DNA of 64,000 nt from Microcoleus sp. FACHB-68 (GTDB lineage Bacteria > Cyanobacteriota > Cyanobacteriia > Cyanobacteriales > Oscillatoriaceae). Location of the stretch: NCBI RefSeq assembly GCF_014695715.1, contig NZ_JACJOT010000018.1, positions 62,001 through 126,000 on the forward strand, read 5' to 3'. The notes beneath the pieces are model-generated. The model did no database searches and had not been told where the DNA came from. It was given only the letters and a program-made list of their open reading frames with translations. The translations under genes and the position numbers were made by a program. The stretch's first letter is position 1, and every line of letters begins with the position of its first letter. Below, in pieces: positions 18,906 to 28,427 of the stretch.

Positions 18906-20803
18906 CTGGATTTTATCAGTCAACTACCCTTGATTCAGCGGCTCTGCAACGCATGACTAAAGCGATTAGTCATCGGGGGCCTGATGACGAGGGATTCTAC
19001 TTTGCTCAATCATCAGGAACTGGATTAGGTCACCGTCGATTATCAATTCTTGACCTCAGTCCATTAGGGCATCAACCAATGACTTATGAAAATTCAGGTC
19101 TTTGGATAGTCTTTAATGGTGAGATATACAATTTTATAGAAATTAGAACAGAGCTAGAGCAGAAAGGATACAGGTTTTGTTCTGATAGTGATACTGAGGT
19201 GATTTTAGCGGCTTACTTAGAGTGGGGAAAGAACGCATTTGCAAAATTTAACGGAATGTGGGCGCTTGCCCTCTATGATGAAAACCGTAAAGAGTTGCTT
19301 CTGTGCCGGGATCGCTATGGCATAAAGCCACTATATTACCACTTAGATAAGCAGCAGCTAGTGTTTGGATCCGAGTACAAAGTTTTCTGGGCAGTTGCCA
19401 GGGAACTAAGTGTATCTTGGGATCTTAGAGGTATTAAGACTGCTTTAGGGAGTGCGTTCTACCTTGAAAGTTCTGGCTTTACCCTATTGGAAAAAGTTCG
19501 GAATTTACTACCCGGACATTATCTGGTAGCCAATGAATCAGGAGTTGAGGTTCATCAGTGGTGGAGAACTTTAGATCACTTGGTTGAAGTCCCGGCAACT
19601 CTTGAGGAACAAGCTGAACAGCTTGAAGAGCTGTTTAGAGATGCCTGCCGCCTTCGCCTCCGCAGTGATGTGCCGGTTGGTACATCTTTAAGTGGAGGAA
19701 TAGATTCTAGCAGCGTTGTGGTCATGCTAAGCGATTTGGCCTATTCTGGAGAAGTAGGTGAGCGTGCTTCTAAAAGTTGGCAAAAAACTTTCATCCACTC
19801 CTTTAAGGGCACATCATTTGATGAAACAGATTATGCAGATATAGCGGCAAATGCAGCCGATGCAGAAAAGATATATGTGACAGCCGATCCTGATGAACTC
19901 TTAAAAAGATTGGATAGTATTTTGTATGCCTTTGAAAGCATTTACCCAGGTATGCCTGATAGTGGATGGCGAGTCTATAAATCTCAGCGAGAAAATGGAG
20001 TTATCGTCTCCCTAGACGGCCACGGTGCTGATGAGATGCTGGGCGGCTATGGCTTTTATGTCACTGCGGCTATGGAAGATAGTTCTGTTTTTTCTTCTCG
20101 ATTTTGGTCACTTCTAGAGCAACAACGGCAAATGTTGGGCGATATGGTGCCTCGGTATTTTACTATCCAGACTATACTAAAATCTCGTTCTTGGATAAAA
20201 GCGAATAAAGAGCTAGCAAAGAAAATTTTGGGAAATTTATCGTTAAATAGTAAATTTTTATCTGAGGAAGCTCATAAACTCGAAGGTTATGATAAATTAA
20301 AAACTGAATTACCGTTGCGATGGGATGCACTAAATCAGTCACTATATCAAGACTTTCATCATATAATACTGCCCAGAATTCTTAAAAACTTTGATTTGAT
20401 GTCAATGGCTCATGGCATAGAAGTCCGGATGCCGTTTATGGATTATCGTTTGATTAATTATGTCTTTTCTTTGCCTAGCAGCAGTAAAATTGGCGAGGGA
20501 TATACTAAACTTGTATTACGCAAAGCCATGTCTAATTTACTGCCCGATCCGATTAGATTGCGGCAAACAAAGTTTGGTTTCAACTCACCCCTTACTCAGT
20601 GGTTGCAAAACGAGCTAAAGATATGGATTCAAGACACCCTAGAAAGCGACTCAATGGGCAGCGATCTAGTAGACATGAAAAAACTTAAAAATTTTTACAA
20701 TGAGAAAATTGTTTCGGGTCAGTTTGAGTGGGCTGAAGCTTCACAATTTTGGGTTTGCTTAAATGCAATCAGGTTAACGCAGATTATGGAGAAGGGAGTG
20801 TGA
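18893..20803 (+). CDS. asnB: Asparagine synthase (glutamine-hydrolysing), polysaccharide-locus type
   Basis: A 636-aa two-domain enzyme. The N-terminal class II glutaminase starts with Cys2 (MCGITGFYQ), with RGPDDEGF, GHRRLSILDLS and FNGEIYNF. The synthase domain has the pyrophosphatase loop SLSGGIDSSSV (about 259-269), the SLDGHGADEMLGGY segment, and the C-terminal IEVRMPFMDYRL. AsnB-like enzymes inside surface-polysaccharide loci often amidate uronic or amino sugars rather than aspartate, so the substrate here may be a sugar or lipid-linked acid; that is an inference from context. Overlaps the flippase by 13 bases and the dehydrogenase start (GTGA). Confidence 0.88.
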   Translation: MCGITGFYQSTTLDSAALQRMTKAISHRGPDDEGFYFAQSSGTGLGHRRLSILDLSPLGHQPMTYENSGLWIVFNGEIYNFIEIRTELEQKGYRFCSDSDTEVILAAYLEWGKNAFAKFNGMWALALYDENRKELLLCRDRYGIKPLYYHLDKQQLVFGSEYKVFWAVARELSVSWDLRGIKTALGSAFYLESSGFTLLEKVRNLLPGHYLVANESGVEVHQWWRTLDHLVEVPATLEEQAEQLEELFRDACRLRLRSDVPVGTSLSGGIDSSSVVVMLSDLAYSGEVGERASKSWQKTFIHSFKGTSFDETDYADIAANAADAEKIYVTADPDELLKRLDSILYAFESIYPGMPDSGWRVYKSQRENGVIVSLDGHGADEMLGGYGFYVTAAMEDSSVFSSRFWSLLEQQRQMLGDMVPRYFTIQTILKSRSWIKANKELAKKILGNLSLNSKFLSEEAHKLEGYDKLKTELPLRWDALNQSLYQDFHHIILPRILKNFDLMSMAHGIEVRMPFMDYRLINYVFSLPSSSKIGEGYTKLVLRKAMSNLLPDPIRLRQTKFGFNSPLTQWLQNELKIWIQDTLESDSMGSDLVDMKKLKNFYNEKIVSGQFEWAEASQFWVCLNAIRLTQIMEKGV

Positions 20804-21831
20804 CGATTACTGTTGCACAGCTTGGCTGTGGTTACTGGGGGCCGAACTTATTGCGCAATTTCTCGGCGCAGTCGGATTGTTGGGTCAAATGGCTGGCAGA
20901 CTTGAGTCCTCAACGACGGAGTTATGTTGAAGCAAATTACCCCAAAACCAAGACAACAGCCAATTGGGAAGATGTCATGGCTGATCCAGAGGTGGATGCT
21001 GTTGTTGTCGCTACCCCGGCCTCCACTCATTACAAATTAGCAAAGGTAGCCCTTGAAGCCGGCAAGCACGTGCTGGTAGAGAAACCCTTAGCCATGTGTA
21101 CGACTGAGGCGGATGAGTTAGTTGCCCTTGCTGAGGCAACAGGGCGGACTTTGATGGTAGGGCACACCTTTCTCTACAACGCTGCTGTACGGCATCTAAA
21201 GCAACTTCTGGACAAAGGTGAACTAGGGGAACTCTACTATATTTATAGCCAGCGCCTAAATCTCGGTCAGGTACGTTCAGATGTCAATGCTTGGTGGAAT
21301 CTAGCCCCTCACGATGTTAGCATTCTGCTGTATTTAATGGATGGCGAACTTCCTGTTTCAGTTAGTGCTTATGGGATGGACTACATTCAAGCCGGCATTG
21401 AGGATGTGGTGTTCGCCACTTTAACTTGGGCGAATCGGGTTACTGCCCACATTCAAGTCAGTTGGCTCGATCCGGGTAAGGTGCGGAAAATGACGCTAGT
21501 GAGTAGCCGCAAAATGCTTGTTTACGACGATGTCAGTGATGACAAACTCACAATTTTAGATAAAGGAATTGATCGGATTCCTAAGGCTGGTGAAAGCATG
21601 GATTATGATAACTTTAATAACTACCAGCTTTTTCATCGAGCCGGCGATATTTGGCTGCCAAAAATTAACTTTCAGGAACCTCTAAAAACTGAGGTTGCTC
21701 ATTTCTTAGATTGTATACGGCTACAGGGCCAGAGCCCCCTAACGGGAGGCAAGCAGGGGCGAGATGTAGTGGCTATCTTGGAAGCCGGACAGCACTCAAT
21801 AAAAAATAATGGAAAACCTATAACTTTGTAA
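20800..21831 (+). CDS. Gfo/Idh/MocA-type sugar (nucleotide) dehydrogenase
   Basis: A 343-aa NAD(P)-dependent oxidoreductase. Rossmann motif QLGCGYWGPNLLRNF near the N-terminus, then VVVATPASTHYKLAK and the family EKP motif in HVLVEKPLAM (Lys is catalytic). The GHTFLYNAAVRHLK and WNLAPHDVSILLYL segments resemble WlbA-like UDP-sugar 3-dehydrogenases. GTG 20800 is the start: it overlaps the asnB TGA and has AAGGGA directly upstream, while an ATG 51 bases earlier lies inside asnB. With the DegT aminotransferase and acetyltransferase downstream it could make a 3-acetamido sugar nucleotide. Confidence 0.87.
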   Translation: MTITVAQLGCGYWGPNLLRNFSAQSDCWVKWLADLSPQRRSYVEANYPKTKTTANWEDVMADPEVDAVVVATPASTHYKLAKVALEAGKHVLVEKPLAMCTTEADELVALAEATGRTLMVGHTFLYNAAVRHLKQLLDKGELGELYYIYSQRLNLGQVRSDVNAWWNLAPHDVSILLYLMDGELPVSVSAYGMDYIQAGIEDVVFATLTWANRVTAHIQVSWLDPGKVRKMTLVSSRKMLVYDDVSDDKLTILDKGIDRIPKAGESMDYDNFNNYQLFHRAGDIWLPKINFQEPLKTEVAHFLDCIRLQGQSPLTGGKQGRDVVAILEAGQHSIKNNGKPITL

Positions 21832-21834
21832 CTT

Positions 21835-22878
21835 ATGGAAAACTGGAAGATAGAACCCATAGAAGCATTTTTCAAAGAAGATTGCTTGTTTAAAGGTAAC
21901 AATTTGTTCTATTCGCGAGAATGGATATCCCTTATAACAGAGGAGTATGGATTTAATTTTAAAGCCGTAGTTAAAGAGGACACTCATCCTGAAGACAGTT
22001 TACTGATTTTTGCTGAGGTAGATGACATTTTTGGTAAACGGCTAGTTTCACTGCCTTTTAGTGATTATACAGAACCTTTCGCTTTAGATGACTTAGAGAT
22101 AGTTTCGATCTTAAGTTTTTTAAAAGAAAAGTATTATGATTGGACAATTACTTTTAAGTTTCACGGTCAGCTTGAAGAACTGGAAAAAATAAATTATACT
22201 AACATTCGTCAAGCGGTTTGTCATAGAGTAAATCTCAGGGGAAGTGTTGACGAACTGTGGAACCGGACAAGTCATGCTTTTAAAAAAGGAGTAAAGAAAG
22301 CACAGAGAAACCAAGTACGAGTAGAAATTATAAACACGGATAAGGGCATAGAGATGTTTCATAGGCTCCTAACCAACTTAAGGCGTAAAAAGTTTCATAT
22401 ACTGCCTCAACCTAAATCATTTTATCTAAGTTTTATAAAGAATTTTATAAATAAAGGCCAGGGTAATGTTTGGGTTGCATTTATGGATGATAAACCAATT
22501 GCATCTGCTTTAATTTTAAACAATGGCTCAGCACTTTTTGATAAAATGGGGGTGTCAGATGAAGAATATCTTGAATTTAGGCCGAACAACCTTCTGCTGT
22601 GGGAAATAATGAAGTCTGGAAACCAACAAGCATTTGAATATTTAGATATGGGATTAAGCCAAATTAATTACACAGGCTTGATTAGATTTAAAGATTCTAT
22701 GGGAGGGGTGCAGACGCCAATAAATTATTACAGGTATACTCCAGAATGCTATGATATTGAGCGGGAAGGCAAGATTAAAAATCTGTTGTCTGGAGTAACA
22801 GGACTTTTGGTTAGACCTGAAATTCCTGATGAAGTAGTACAAGAAGCTGGAAATCTTTTGTATAAGTATTTTTGTTAA
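21835..22878 (+). CDS. FemAB/GNAT-like aminoacyl- or acyltransferase
   Basis: A 347-aa cytosolic protein with the FemAB-like GNAT fold: an N-terminal region with FYSREWISLITEEYGF and a C-terminal acetyltransferase half with VWVAFMDDKPIASALILNNGSALFDKMG and FEYLDMGLSQ(I)NYTGLIRFKDSMGG. These fold features match proteins annotated as peptidoglycan interpeptide-bridge enzymes or PEP-CTERM-associated FemAB. In a glycan locus the likely job is adding an amino acid or acyl group to a lipid-linked sugar, but the acceptor is unknown. ATG 21835 is 3 bases after the previous stop. The gene is clearly AT-rich. Confidence 0.75.
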   Translation: MENWKIEPIEAFFKEDCLFKGNNLFYSREWISLITEEYGFNFKAVVKEDTHPEDSLLIFAEVDDIFGKRLVSLPFSDYTEPFALDDLEIVSILSFLKEKYYDWTITFKFHGQLEELEKINYTNIRQAVCHRVNLRGSVDELWNRTSHAFKKGVKKAQRNQVRVEIINTDKGIEMFHRLLTNLRRKKFHILPQPKSFYLSFIKNFINKGQGNVWVAFMDDKPIASALILNNGSALFDKMGVSDEEYLEFRPNNLLLWEIMKSGNQQAFEYLDMGLSQINYTGLIRFKDSMGGVQTPINYYRYTPECYDIEREGKIKNLLSGVTGLLVRPEIPDEVVQEAGNLLYKYFC

Positions 22879-22951
22879 GAATTGAGCGGCGCTGTCTTCC
22901 CTAATAATCGTAGCTAGGCCAACTTAGGCTAGAATTTAGTTTAATCAAATT

Positions 22952-23539
22952 ATGGATAATTTGAGCATGGACAATATGGAAAAAGATAGGAGGTTGTTAT
23001 CAGGTTATCAAGTTTGTCTAAAAACTCTAGAAGCTCAGGATTTAGAATATATTTACAAATGGAAAAATGATTGGGAATTAGCACGGCAGATAAAAGCGTA
23101 TCCTTTACCTATAGCTATATCTGAAATTCAAGAATGGCTTAAAAAAAACCATTTAGATAAAAATCAGATTTTTCTAGGAATTTATTTAAAAGATTATGTG
23201 AGCATAATTGGAGTTGTTAGATTAAAATATATAGATTGGATCAGTAGAAATGCGGAACTCGGTCTTTATATAGGCGAGGACAAATACAGAGGCAGAGGTT
23301 TAGGAAAAGAAGCTCTTAAATTACTCCTTAACTATGCTTTTCTGGAAATTAATTTACATAAAATTAGCTTGACAGTTTTAGACTACAATGTAAATGCCAT
23401 AAAATTATATGAATCTTGTGGATTTACAAAAGAAGGGGTGCTGAGAGAGCAATTTTGGGTAAACGGAAAATATGAAAACGTTTTTTTAATGGGCTTATTA
23501 AGAAATGAATATAACCAAAATATATTATTGGATGAATAA
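22952..23539 (+). CDS. GNAT N-acetyltransferase (RimJ/RimL-like, sugar-locus type)
   Basis: A 195-aa acetyltransferase. The CoA-binding motif A reads NAELGLYIGEDKYRGRGLGKEALKLLLNYAF (Q/RxxGxG/A as RGRGLG). It is followed by LHKISLTVLDYNVNAIKLYESCGFTKEGVLREQ, the RimJ/L signature. Relatives in surface-glycan and pseudaminic-acid loci (PseH, FdtC-like) N-acetylate amino-sugar nucleotides, which fits the aminotransferase encoded 116 bases downstream. Start: ATG 22952, but ATG 22967 or 22976 are equally possible; no strong ribosome site. AT-rich like its neighbour. Confidence 0.82.
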   Translation: MDNLSMDNMEKDRRLLSGYQVCLKTLEAQDLEYIYKWKNDWELARQIKAYPLPIAISEIQEWLKKNHLDKNQIFLGIYLKDYVSIIGVVRLKYIDWISRNAELGLYIGEDKYRGRGLGKEALKLLLNYAFLEINLHKISLTVLDYNVNAIKLYESCGFTKEGVLREQFWVNGKYENVFLMGLLRNEYNQNILLDE

Positions 23540-23666
23540 TCAACAAGCAGAAAATATATTAAGGTAAAAATATTTTTTGACCCACATTATTGATTGAGCC
23601 ACTAAGTTGTTAGATCAACTTGAAGCCTATCAATACGGCAACACCACAATTTAATTGAACAGTAAA

Positions 23667-24779
23667 ATGATCCCACTTGTAGATTTGAAAGCCCAGTATG
23701 CCTCAATCCGAACCGATATCGATGCTGCCATGCAAGCGGTACTTGACCAAACTGCCTTTATTGGTGGCGAAGAACTAAAGCAGTTTGAGGCAGAATTTGC
23801 AGCCTACTGCGGAGCCAAAGCTTGTGTGGGCGTTGGCAATGGAACCGATGCGCTCTATCTAGCCCTACGGTGTCTCGGCATCGGGCCAGGTGATGAGGTG
23901 ATTACTGTAGCGCACACCTTTATTGCAACAGCAGAAGCTATCTCCTTAACAGGAGCTAAGCCTGTTTTTGTAGACATCCGGGAAGATACAATGCTAATGA
24001 ATCCGGATGCCTTAGAAGCAGCAATAACACCCCGAACACGGGCCGTTATTGTTGTTCATCTGTATGGTCAGCCCTGCGAGATGGATCGGATATTGGAAAT
24101 TGCCCGACACCACAATCTGAAAGTAGTTGAAGATGCAGCTCAGGCCCATGGTGCTTACTGGCAAGGGCAACGAGTGGGAACTCTTGGGGATGTAGCCTGC
24201 TTTAGCTTCTATCCCGGTAAGAATTTAGGTGCTTATGGGGATGGCGGTGCAGTGGTTAGCCAAGATGAAGACTTGATTCGTCGTCTTCGCCGGCTGGCCA
24301 ATCATGGAAGGTTAGAGAAGTACACCCACGAGATTGAGGGAGTTAACAGCCGGTTAGATGGCTTGCAAGCTGCGATCTTAAGGGTAAAATTGCGCCATTT
24401 AGATAAGTGGAATGCAGGGAGACAACGACACGCAGCCCATTATCTAGAAGCTTTAAGAGGCAGTGGGGTAAAGCTGCCGATGGTGCATCCACAGGCAGAA
24501 TCCGTGTGGCACTTATTTGTCGTGCGCCTTAGGGAACGCGAACATCTCCAAGCGCGTCTAAAAGAGCAAGGAATTGCCACAGGTATTCATTACCCATTGC
24601 CGCTCCACCAACAACCAGCGTATAAATATTTAGGCGTTCCAGAGGGGTCGTTGCCGGTGACGGAGAAGGTAGCTTCAGAAATTGTCAGCTTGCCAATATA
24701 CGCGGAGTTAACAACGCAGCAGGTTGAGACAGTTAGTAAGGCAATACAAACAGTCATTAGCGCGTTGCAAAATCTATGA
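23667..24779 (+). CDS. DegT/DnrJ/EryC1/StrS aminotransferase
   Basis: A 370-aa PLP enzyme that aminates a keto-sugar nucleotide. Family signs: IPLVDLKAQYASIR at the start, GVGNGTDALYLALRCLGIGPGDEVI, VEDAAQAHGA (the Asp binds PLP), SFYPGKNLGAYGDGGAV (Lys forms the Schiff base), NSRLDGLQAAIL, and GIHYPLPLHQQPAY near the end. ATG 23667 is preferred; TTG 23655 is the upstream alternative. The stop overlaps the next start (ATGA). Together with the Gfo/Idh enzyme and the GNAT gene it forms a plausible dehydrogenase-transaminase-acetylase trio. Confidence 0.92.
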   Translation: MIPLVDLKAQYASIRTDIDAAMQAVLDQTAFIGGEELKQFEAEFAAYCGAKACVGVGNGTDALYLALRCLGIGPGDEVITVAHTFIATAEAISLTGAKPVFVDIREDTMLMNPDALEAAITPRTRAVIVVHLYGQPCEMDRILEIARHHNLKVVEDAAQAHGAYWQGQRVGTLGDVACFSFYPGKNLGAYGDGGAVVSQDEDLIRRLRRLANHGRLEKYTHEIEGVNSRLDGLQAAILRVKLRHLDKWNAGRQRHAAHYLEALRGSGVKLPMVHPQAESVWHLFVVRLREREHLQARLKEQGIATGIHYPLPLHQQPAYKYLGVPEGSLPVTEKVASEIVSLPIYAELTTQQVETVSKAIQTVISALQNL

Positions 24780-25996
24780 GTTATCGGTTTGTTAAGGTTA
24801 CAACTCACTATAAGGAGTATTTAAACGACTACTATCGGCGCAACGGAGATGTGGTGCATAAAACTTATCAAGAACAGATGCAGCATATCATGGCGGAAGC
24901 GTATGGGTGGGCTGATTTTTTTACAACTCATTTGATGAAGCTGGGGGTTGACGCCTGCGAAATCATAGCGAATGCTTTACCCTTACAGCAGGCATGGGCG
25001 CAAGAACATGGCCTTAAATCATCAGGCAAAAATATAGTAATGGCTCAGTTGAAAGCTTTACAACCTGATGTTATTTTTTTTCAAGATAGCTTTAGATTTA
25101 ATGGGGAGTGGATTACTTATTTAAAAGAACAAGTGCCTTCAATCAAACAAGTTATAGGTTGGGTAGCGGCACCGCACACGGCTGATGATATTCAGCAATT
25201 TAAGGTATTTGATTATATGCTGACGTCTCATCCGGGCTTCCGTCAACAACTGAAAGACCAAGGCTTGTCAATGTACCAATTTAATCATGGATTTGAAGCC
25301 TCATTGCTACCAAAGATTAGTTATAATGATGAGAAAAGTGTCATAGATTGTACTTTTATAGGTTCTCTTTATAAAGGAGAAGGTTTGTTCAATGAGCGAG
25401 TAAAGATGCTAGAGACTCTTTTAGAGTCTAATATAACTTTGAAAATATCTGGAGATTTACCCAAAGCAAAGCCGAGTAAGATATTGCTGAAACAGGCAGC
25501 TTATATCACGGCTAAAACCCTGAAAAATGTAGGCTTAACAAGGGTCAGCCAACAGATACCGGGATTGAAAGCAGCAGTGCATTGGACTCAAATACCTCAA
25601 GCCCCTTACTATTCGGAAAACTTGATAAGAGTAATTCAGCCTCCCTTGTATGGCATTAATATGCTTCGCGTACTTTCATGTGGTAAAGTAGGGTTGAATT
25701 TTCACGGCGATGCTTCCGGGCCATATGCAGGGAATATCCGTTTGTATGAAGTGACAGGGGTAGGCTCTTGCTTACTGACGGACTGGAAAGAAAACTTACA
25801 CGAGCTGTTTGAACTGGATAGAGAAGTAGTAACTTACAAATCCGCTGATGAGTGTATAGAAAAAGCTAAGTGGCTGTTAGAAAATCCCCTGGAAAGAGAA
25901 CTAATTGCCAAAGCCGGCCAAGCTCGAACATTGAAAGATCATACCTATGAAAAGAGAGCGGTGCAGTTAAATCAGCTAATTAATAAAAATTTTTAA
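24776..25996 (+). CDS. CgeB-family glycosyltransferase
   Basis: A 406-aa GT-B-type protein. The N-terminus (YRFVKVTTHYKEYLNDYYRR) and the LKALQPDVIFFQDSFRF segment match the CgeB/DUF3880-like group. The C-terminal Glyco_trans_1_2 part has GINMLRVLSCGKVGLNFHGD, GNIRLYEVTGVGSCLLTDWKENL and the KDHTYEKRAVQL tail. Donor and acceptor sugars cannot be told. Starts with an ATG overlapping the aminotransferase TGA, so the two are translationally coupled. Soluble or peripheral; acts on the lipid-linked intermediate by context. Confidence 0.82.
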   Translation: MSYRFVKVTTHYKEYLNDYYRRNGDVVHKTYQEQMQHIMAEAYGWADFFTTHLMKLGVDACEIIANALPLQQAWAQEHGLKSSGKNIVMAQLKALQPDVIFFQDSFRFNGEWITYLKEQVPSIKQVIGWVAAPHTADDIQQFKVFDYMLTSHPGFRQQLKDQGLSMYQFNHGFEASLLPKISYNDEKSVIDCTFIGSLYKGEGLFNERVKMLETLLESNITLKISGDLPKAKPSKILLKQAAYITAKTLKNVGLTRVSQQIPGLKAAVHWTQIPQAPYYSENLIRVIQPPLYGINMLRVLSCGKVGLNFHGDASGPYAGNIRLYEVTGVGSCLLTDWKENLHELFELDREVVTYKSADECIEKAKWLLENPLERELIAKAGQARTLKDHTYEKRAVQLNQLINKNF

Positions 25997-26066
25997 CCCC
26001 GTAAACTTTTTTATTAAAGTAAATAGGCGTCTCATTACATAAACATGAAGGAGTAAACATTTAGAT

Positions 26067-26750
26067 ATGCCTACTTTAGATTGGCTTAAAAAGGAGTATA
26101 GCTATGGTTATGACAGTGGTAATGTACTGTCAATCATACCTAACTTCAGGCGCTTTCGCGATGAAACAAGAATTGGTGGCTCTTACCGTCAGGTATTTCT
26201 TAAAGGAGTATTGCCATACATAAAACCAGATTCAGTTGTTATTGAACTCGGTCCGGGTAAAGGTTCTTGGTCAAGAGCTATTTTAAACTATATTCCTGAA
26301 GGAAAATTGCACACACTAGATTTTCAGGATGTCTCTCCATGGTTGAAACCTGAAAATTATGGGGGAAGGCTGGTCTGTCATCAAGTAGAAAATAGCTCCT
26401 TTTCTTGCTTGGACGATAATTGTTTTGATTTTTTTTGGTCTTTTGGAGTATTGTGCCACAATAATTTAGAAAATATAAGAGAAATACTTCAAAATTCATT
26501 GCAAAAAATGAAAGTGGGGGGAGTTGCTATCCATCAATACGGAGACTGGGAGAAGTTAAATGATTATGGTTGGAAAAAAGGTAAAGTTCCAGAAAGGTTC
26601 AAAAATTTGCCAAATGATGAGATATGGTGGCCACGCAACAACCAACAAATGATGTCATCTCTTGCTAAAGAAGTAGGATGGCAAGTTATTTCTCCCGATT
26701 TGGGATTGGTAAAACGTGATTCAATGATAGCCTTGCGGAGAGAAAAATAG
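26067..26750 (+). CDS. Class I SAM-dependent methyltransferase
   Basis: A 227-aa Rossmann methyltransferase. SAM motif I is VVIELGPGKGSWSRAIL (about 50-66), followed by an acidic LHTLDFQDV (motif II) and FDFFWSFGVLCHN (motif III/IV). Starts at ATG 26067 with AAGGAG somewhat far upstream (26047-26052). First of three successive methyltransferase genes; target unknown, presumably a sugar or its substituent. AT-rich. Confidence 0.82.
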   Translation: MPTLDWLKKEYSYGYDSGNVLSIIPNFRRFRDETRIGGSYRQVFLKGVLPYIKPDSVVIELGPGKGSWSRAILNYIPEGKLHTLDFQDVSPWLKPENYGGRLVCHQVENSSFSCLDDNCFDFFWSFGVLCHNNLENIREILQNSLQKMKVGGVAIHQYGDWEKLNDYGWKKGKVPERFKNLPNDEIWWPRNNQQMMSSLAKEVGWQVISPDLGLVKRDSMIALRREK

Positions 26751-26796
26751 AAGCATTTAAAGTAACGGTTAAATCATTAAATTTATTAGCACAGAC

Positions 26797-27573
26797 ATGA
26801 AAAAACTATTGTTTGAAACTCTCAGAGGTCTCACTAAAAGGCTAGATGTAAATCGGGTGAAACATCTACTTGGAGCAACCGAGGATTTTCCGCCAGATTT
26901 TGATCAAGAAATGATCGATAGGATTGTCAGCGTTAGACCTTACACACTAACTTCCCCGGAGAGAATTTATGCTTTATGTGAGGCCGTTAAGTACATAGTC
27001 AATTCTAAAATTCCCGGGGATATAGTTGAATGTGGGGTATGGAAAGGCGGAAGCATGATTGCTGTAGCTCGTACTTTAATTCAGTTGAACGATTGCAGCC
27101 GAAATCTTCATCTTTTTGACACCTTTGAAGGGATGACAGAACCTGGTGAAAAAGATGTAGATTATCAAGGATTTTCAGCCTCAAAATATTTAAAGAGCAG
27201 TAACAAAGAAGAGGATATAAACTCTATCTGGTGTTACGCGCCTCTTGAAGCCGTGAAAATGGCTGTTAAAACTGTGGGTTATGATAGCAATAAGATTCAT
27301 TTTGTAAAGGGAAAAGTGGAAGAGACTATACCTTCTAAAGCTCCAAAAACAATTTCCCTTCTTAGGCTCGATACTGACTGGTATGAGTCTACCAAACACG
27401 AACTTATCCATTTATTTCCTCGAATTTCTCCGGGAGGAGTTATTATTATAGATGATTACGGTCATTGGCAAGGTGCCCGCAAAGCCGTAGATGAGTACAT
27501 AGAAGAAAATAAAATTAAAATTCTTTTGAACAGAATAGATTATACAGGAAGAATAGGAGTTGTTTTAAATTGA
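26797..27573 (+). CDS. TylF/MycF-type sugar O-methyltransferase
   Basis: A 258-aa metal-dependent SAM methyltransferase of the macrocin-O-methyltransferase family. Signatures: GDIVECGVWKGGSMIAVARTL (motif I), HLFDTFEGMTEPGEKD, LLRLDTDWYESTKHEL (Asp metal ligand), GGVIIIDDYGHWQGARKAVDEY (paired Asp metal ligands). Known members methylate sugar hydroxyls in antibiotic glycosides; in this locus the target is probably a sugar of the surface glycan. 46 bases after the preceding gene. AT-rich. Confidence 0.88.
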   Translation: MKKLLFETLRGLTKRLDVNRVKHLLGATEDFPPDFDQEMIDRIVSVRPYTLTSPERIYALCEAVKYIVNSKIPGDIVECGVWKGGSMIAVARTLIQLNDCSRNLHLFDTFEGMTEPGEKDVDYQGFSASKYLKSSNKEEDINSIWCYAPLEAVKMAVKTVGYDSNKIHFVKGKVEETIPSKAPKTISLLRLDTDWYESTKHELIHLFPRISPGGVIIIDDYGHWQGARKAVDEYIEENKIKILLNRIDYTGRIGVVLN

Positions 27574-27620
27574 GCAGACTTATAAAAAATTAAAATTTAT
27601 AAAATTTACCAGAGCGGCAG

Positions 27621-28427
27621 ATGAAGCTTTTAAATATAGGTTGCGGTTCCACATTTCATCCTGCTTGGATAAACATTGACGTTGCTCCTCAATCGCCAAA
27701 GGTTCAAAAATATGATATTCGTAAAAAATTGCCGTTTTTAGAAAATGGCTTTGATGCTTGTTACAGCAGCCATGTGTTAGAACATCTAACCAAAGAAGAG
27801 GCTCGAAATCTTCTGGCTGAGTGTTTGCGCGTATTGAAAACTGGAAGCGTAGTTAGAATTGTTGTTCCAGATTTGGAAGCGATTGCCAGAAATTATCTGG
27901 AGACTCTTGAGCGAGTTGAGAAGGGAATAGTTGGCTCAGAATCCGACTATGATTGGATGTTGCTAGAAATGTACGATCAAACTGTGCGTCAATATAGCGG
28001 AGGTGAGATGTGCCGTTATTTAAGCAGACCAGATATTAAAAATAGCGATTTTATACGCTCAAGAATAGGATTTGAATCTGAAATTAATCAGGCATCAATG
28101 TGGAAAAAACTAAAATCTAAGAACCCTTCCTGGTTTATCCGAAAGTTTAGAACTAAGCTTGCGGAAATTTTAGTAGCATTGATTGCCGGCAGAGAAACAC
28201 AGCATGCTTTTAAAGAGGGTGTTTTTCGAGCTTCAGGAGAAATACATCGCTGGATGTATGACCGCTTTTCTCTTCAACGCATGCTTGAAAAAACAGGATT
28301 TGTAGATGTGCGTGTCTGTCGCGCTGATGAAAGTCGTATTCCAGACTTCAGTAGTTATAACTTGGATATTATTGAGGGCAAAATTCGCAAACCTGATTCT
28401 TTGTTCATGGAAGGAATCAAACCATGA
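27621..28427 (+). CDS. Class I SAM-dependent methyltransferase (glycan locus type)
   Basis: A 268-aa protein whose first half is a short methyltransferase core: LLNIGCGSTFHPAWINIDVAP (motif I plus acidic loop), DACYSSHVLEHLTKEEARNLL, and LRVLKTGSVVRIVVPDLE (motif post-III). The second half is mixed helical with no motif I know. Proteins of this shape are common in glycosyltransferase loci. Its stop overlaps the next glycosyltransferase start (ATGA), giving translational coupling. Substrate unknown. Confidence 0.83.
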   Translation: MKLLNIGCGSTFHPAWINIDVAPQSPKVQKYDIRKKLPFLENGFDACYSSHVLEHLTKEEARNLLAECLRVLKTGSVVRIVVPDLEAIARNYLETLERVEKGIVGSESDYDWMLLEMYDQTVRQYSGGEMCRYLSRPDIKNSDFIRSRIGFESEINQASMWKKLKSKNPSWFIRKFRTKLAEILVALIAGRETQHAFKEGVFRASGEIHRWMYDRFSLQRMLEKTGFVDVRVCRADESRIPDFSSYNLDIIEGKIRKPDSLFMEGIKP

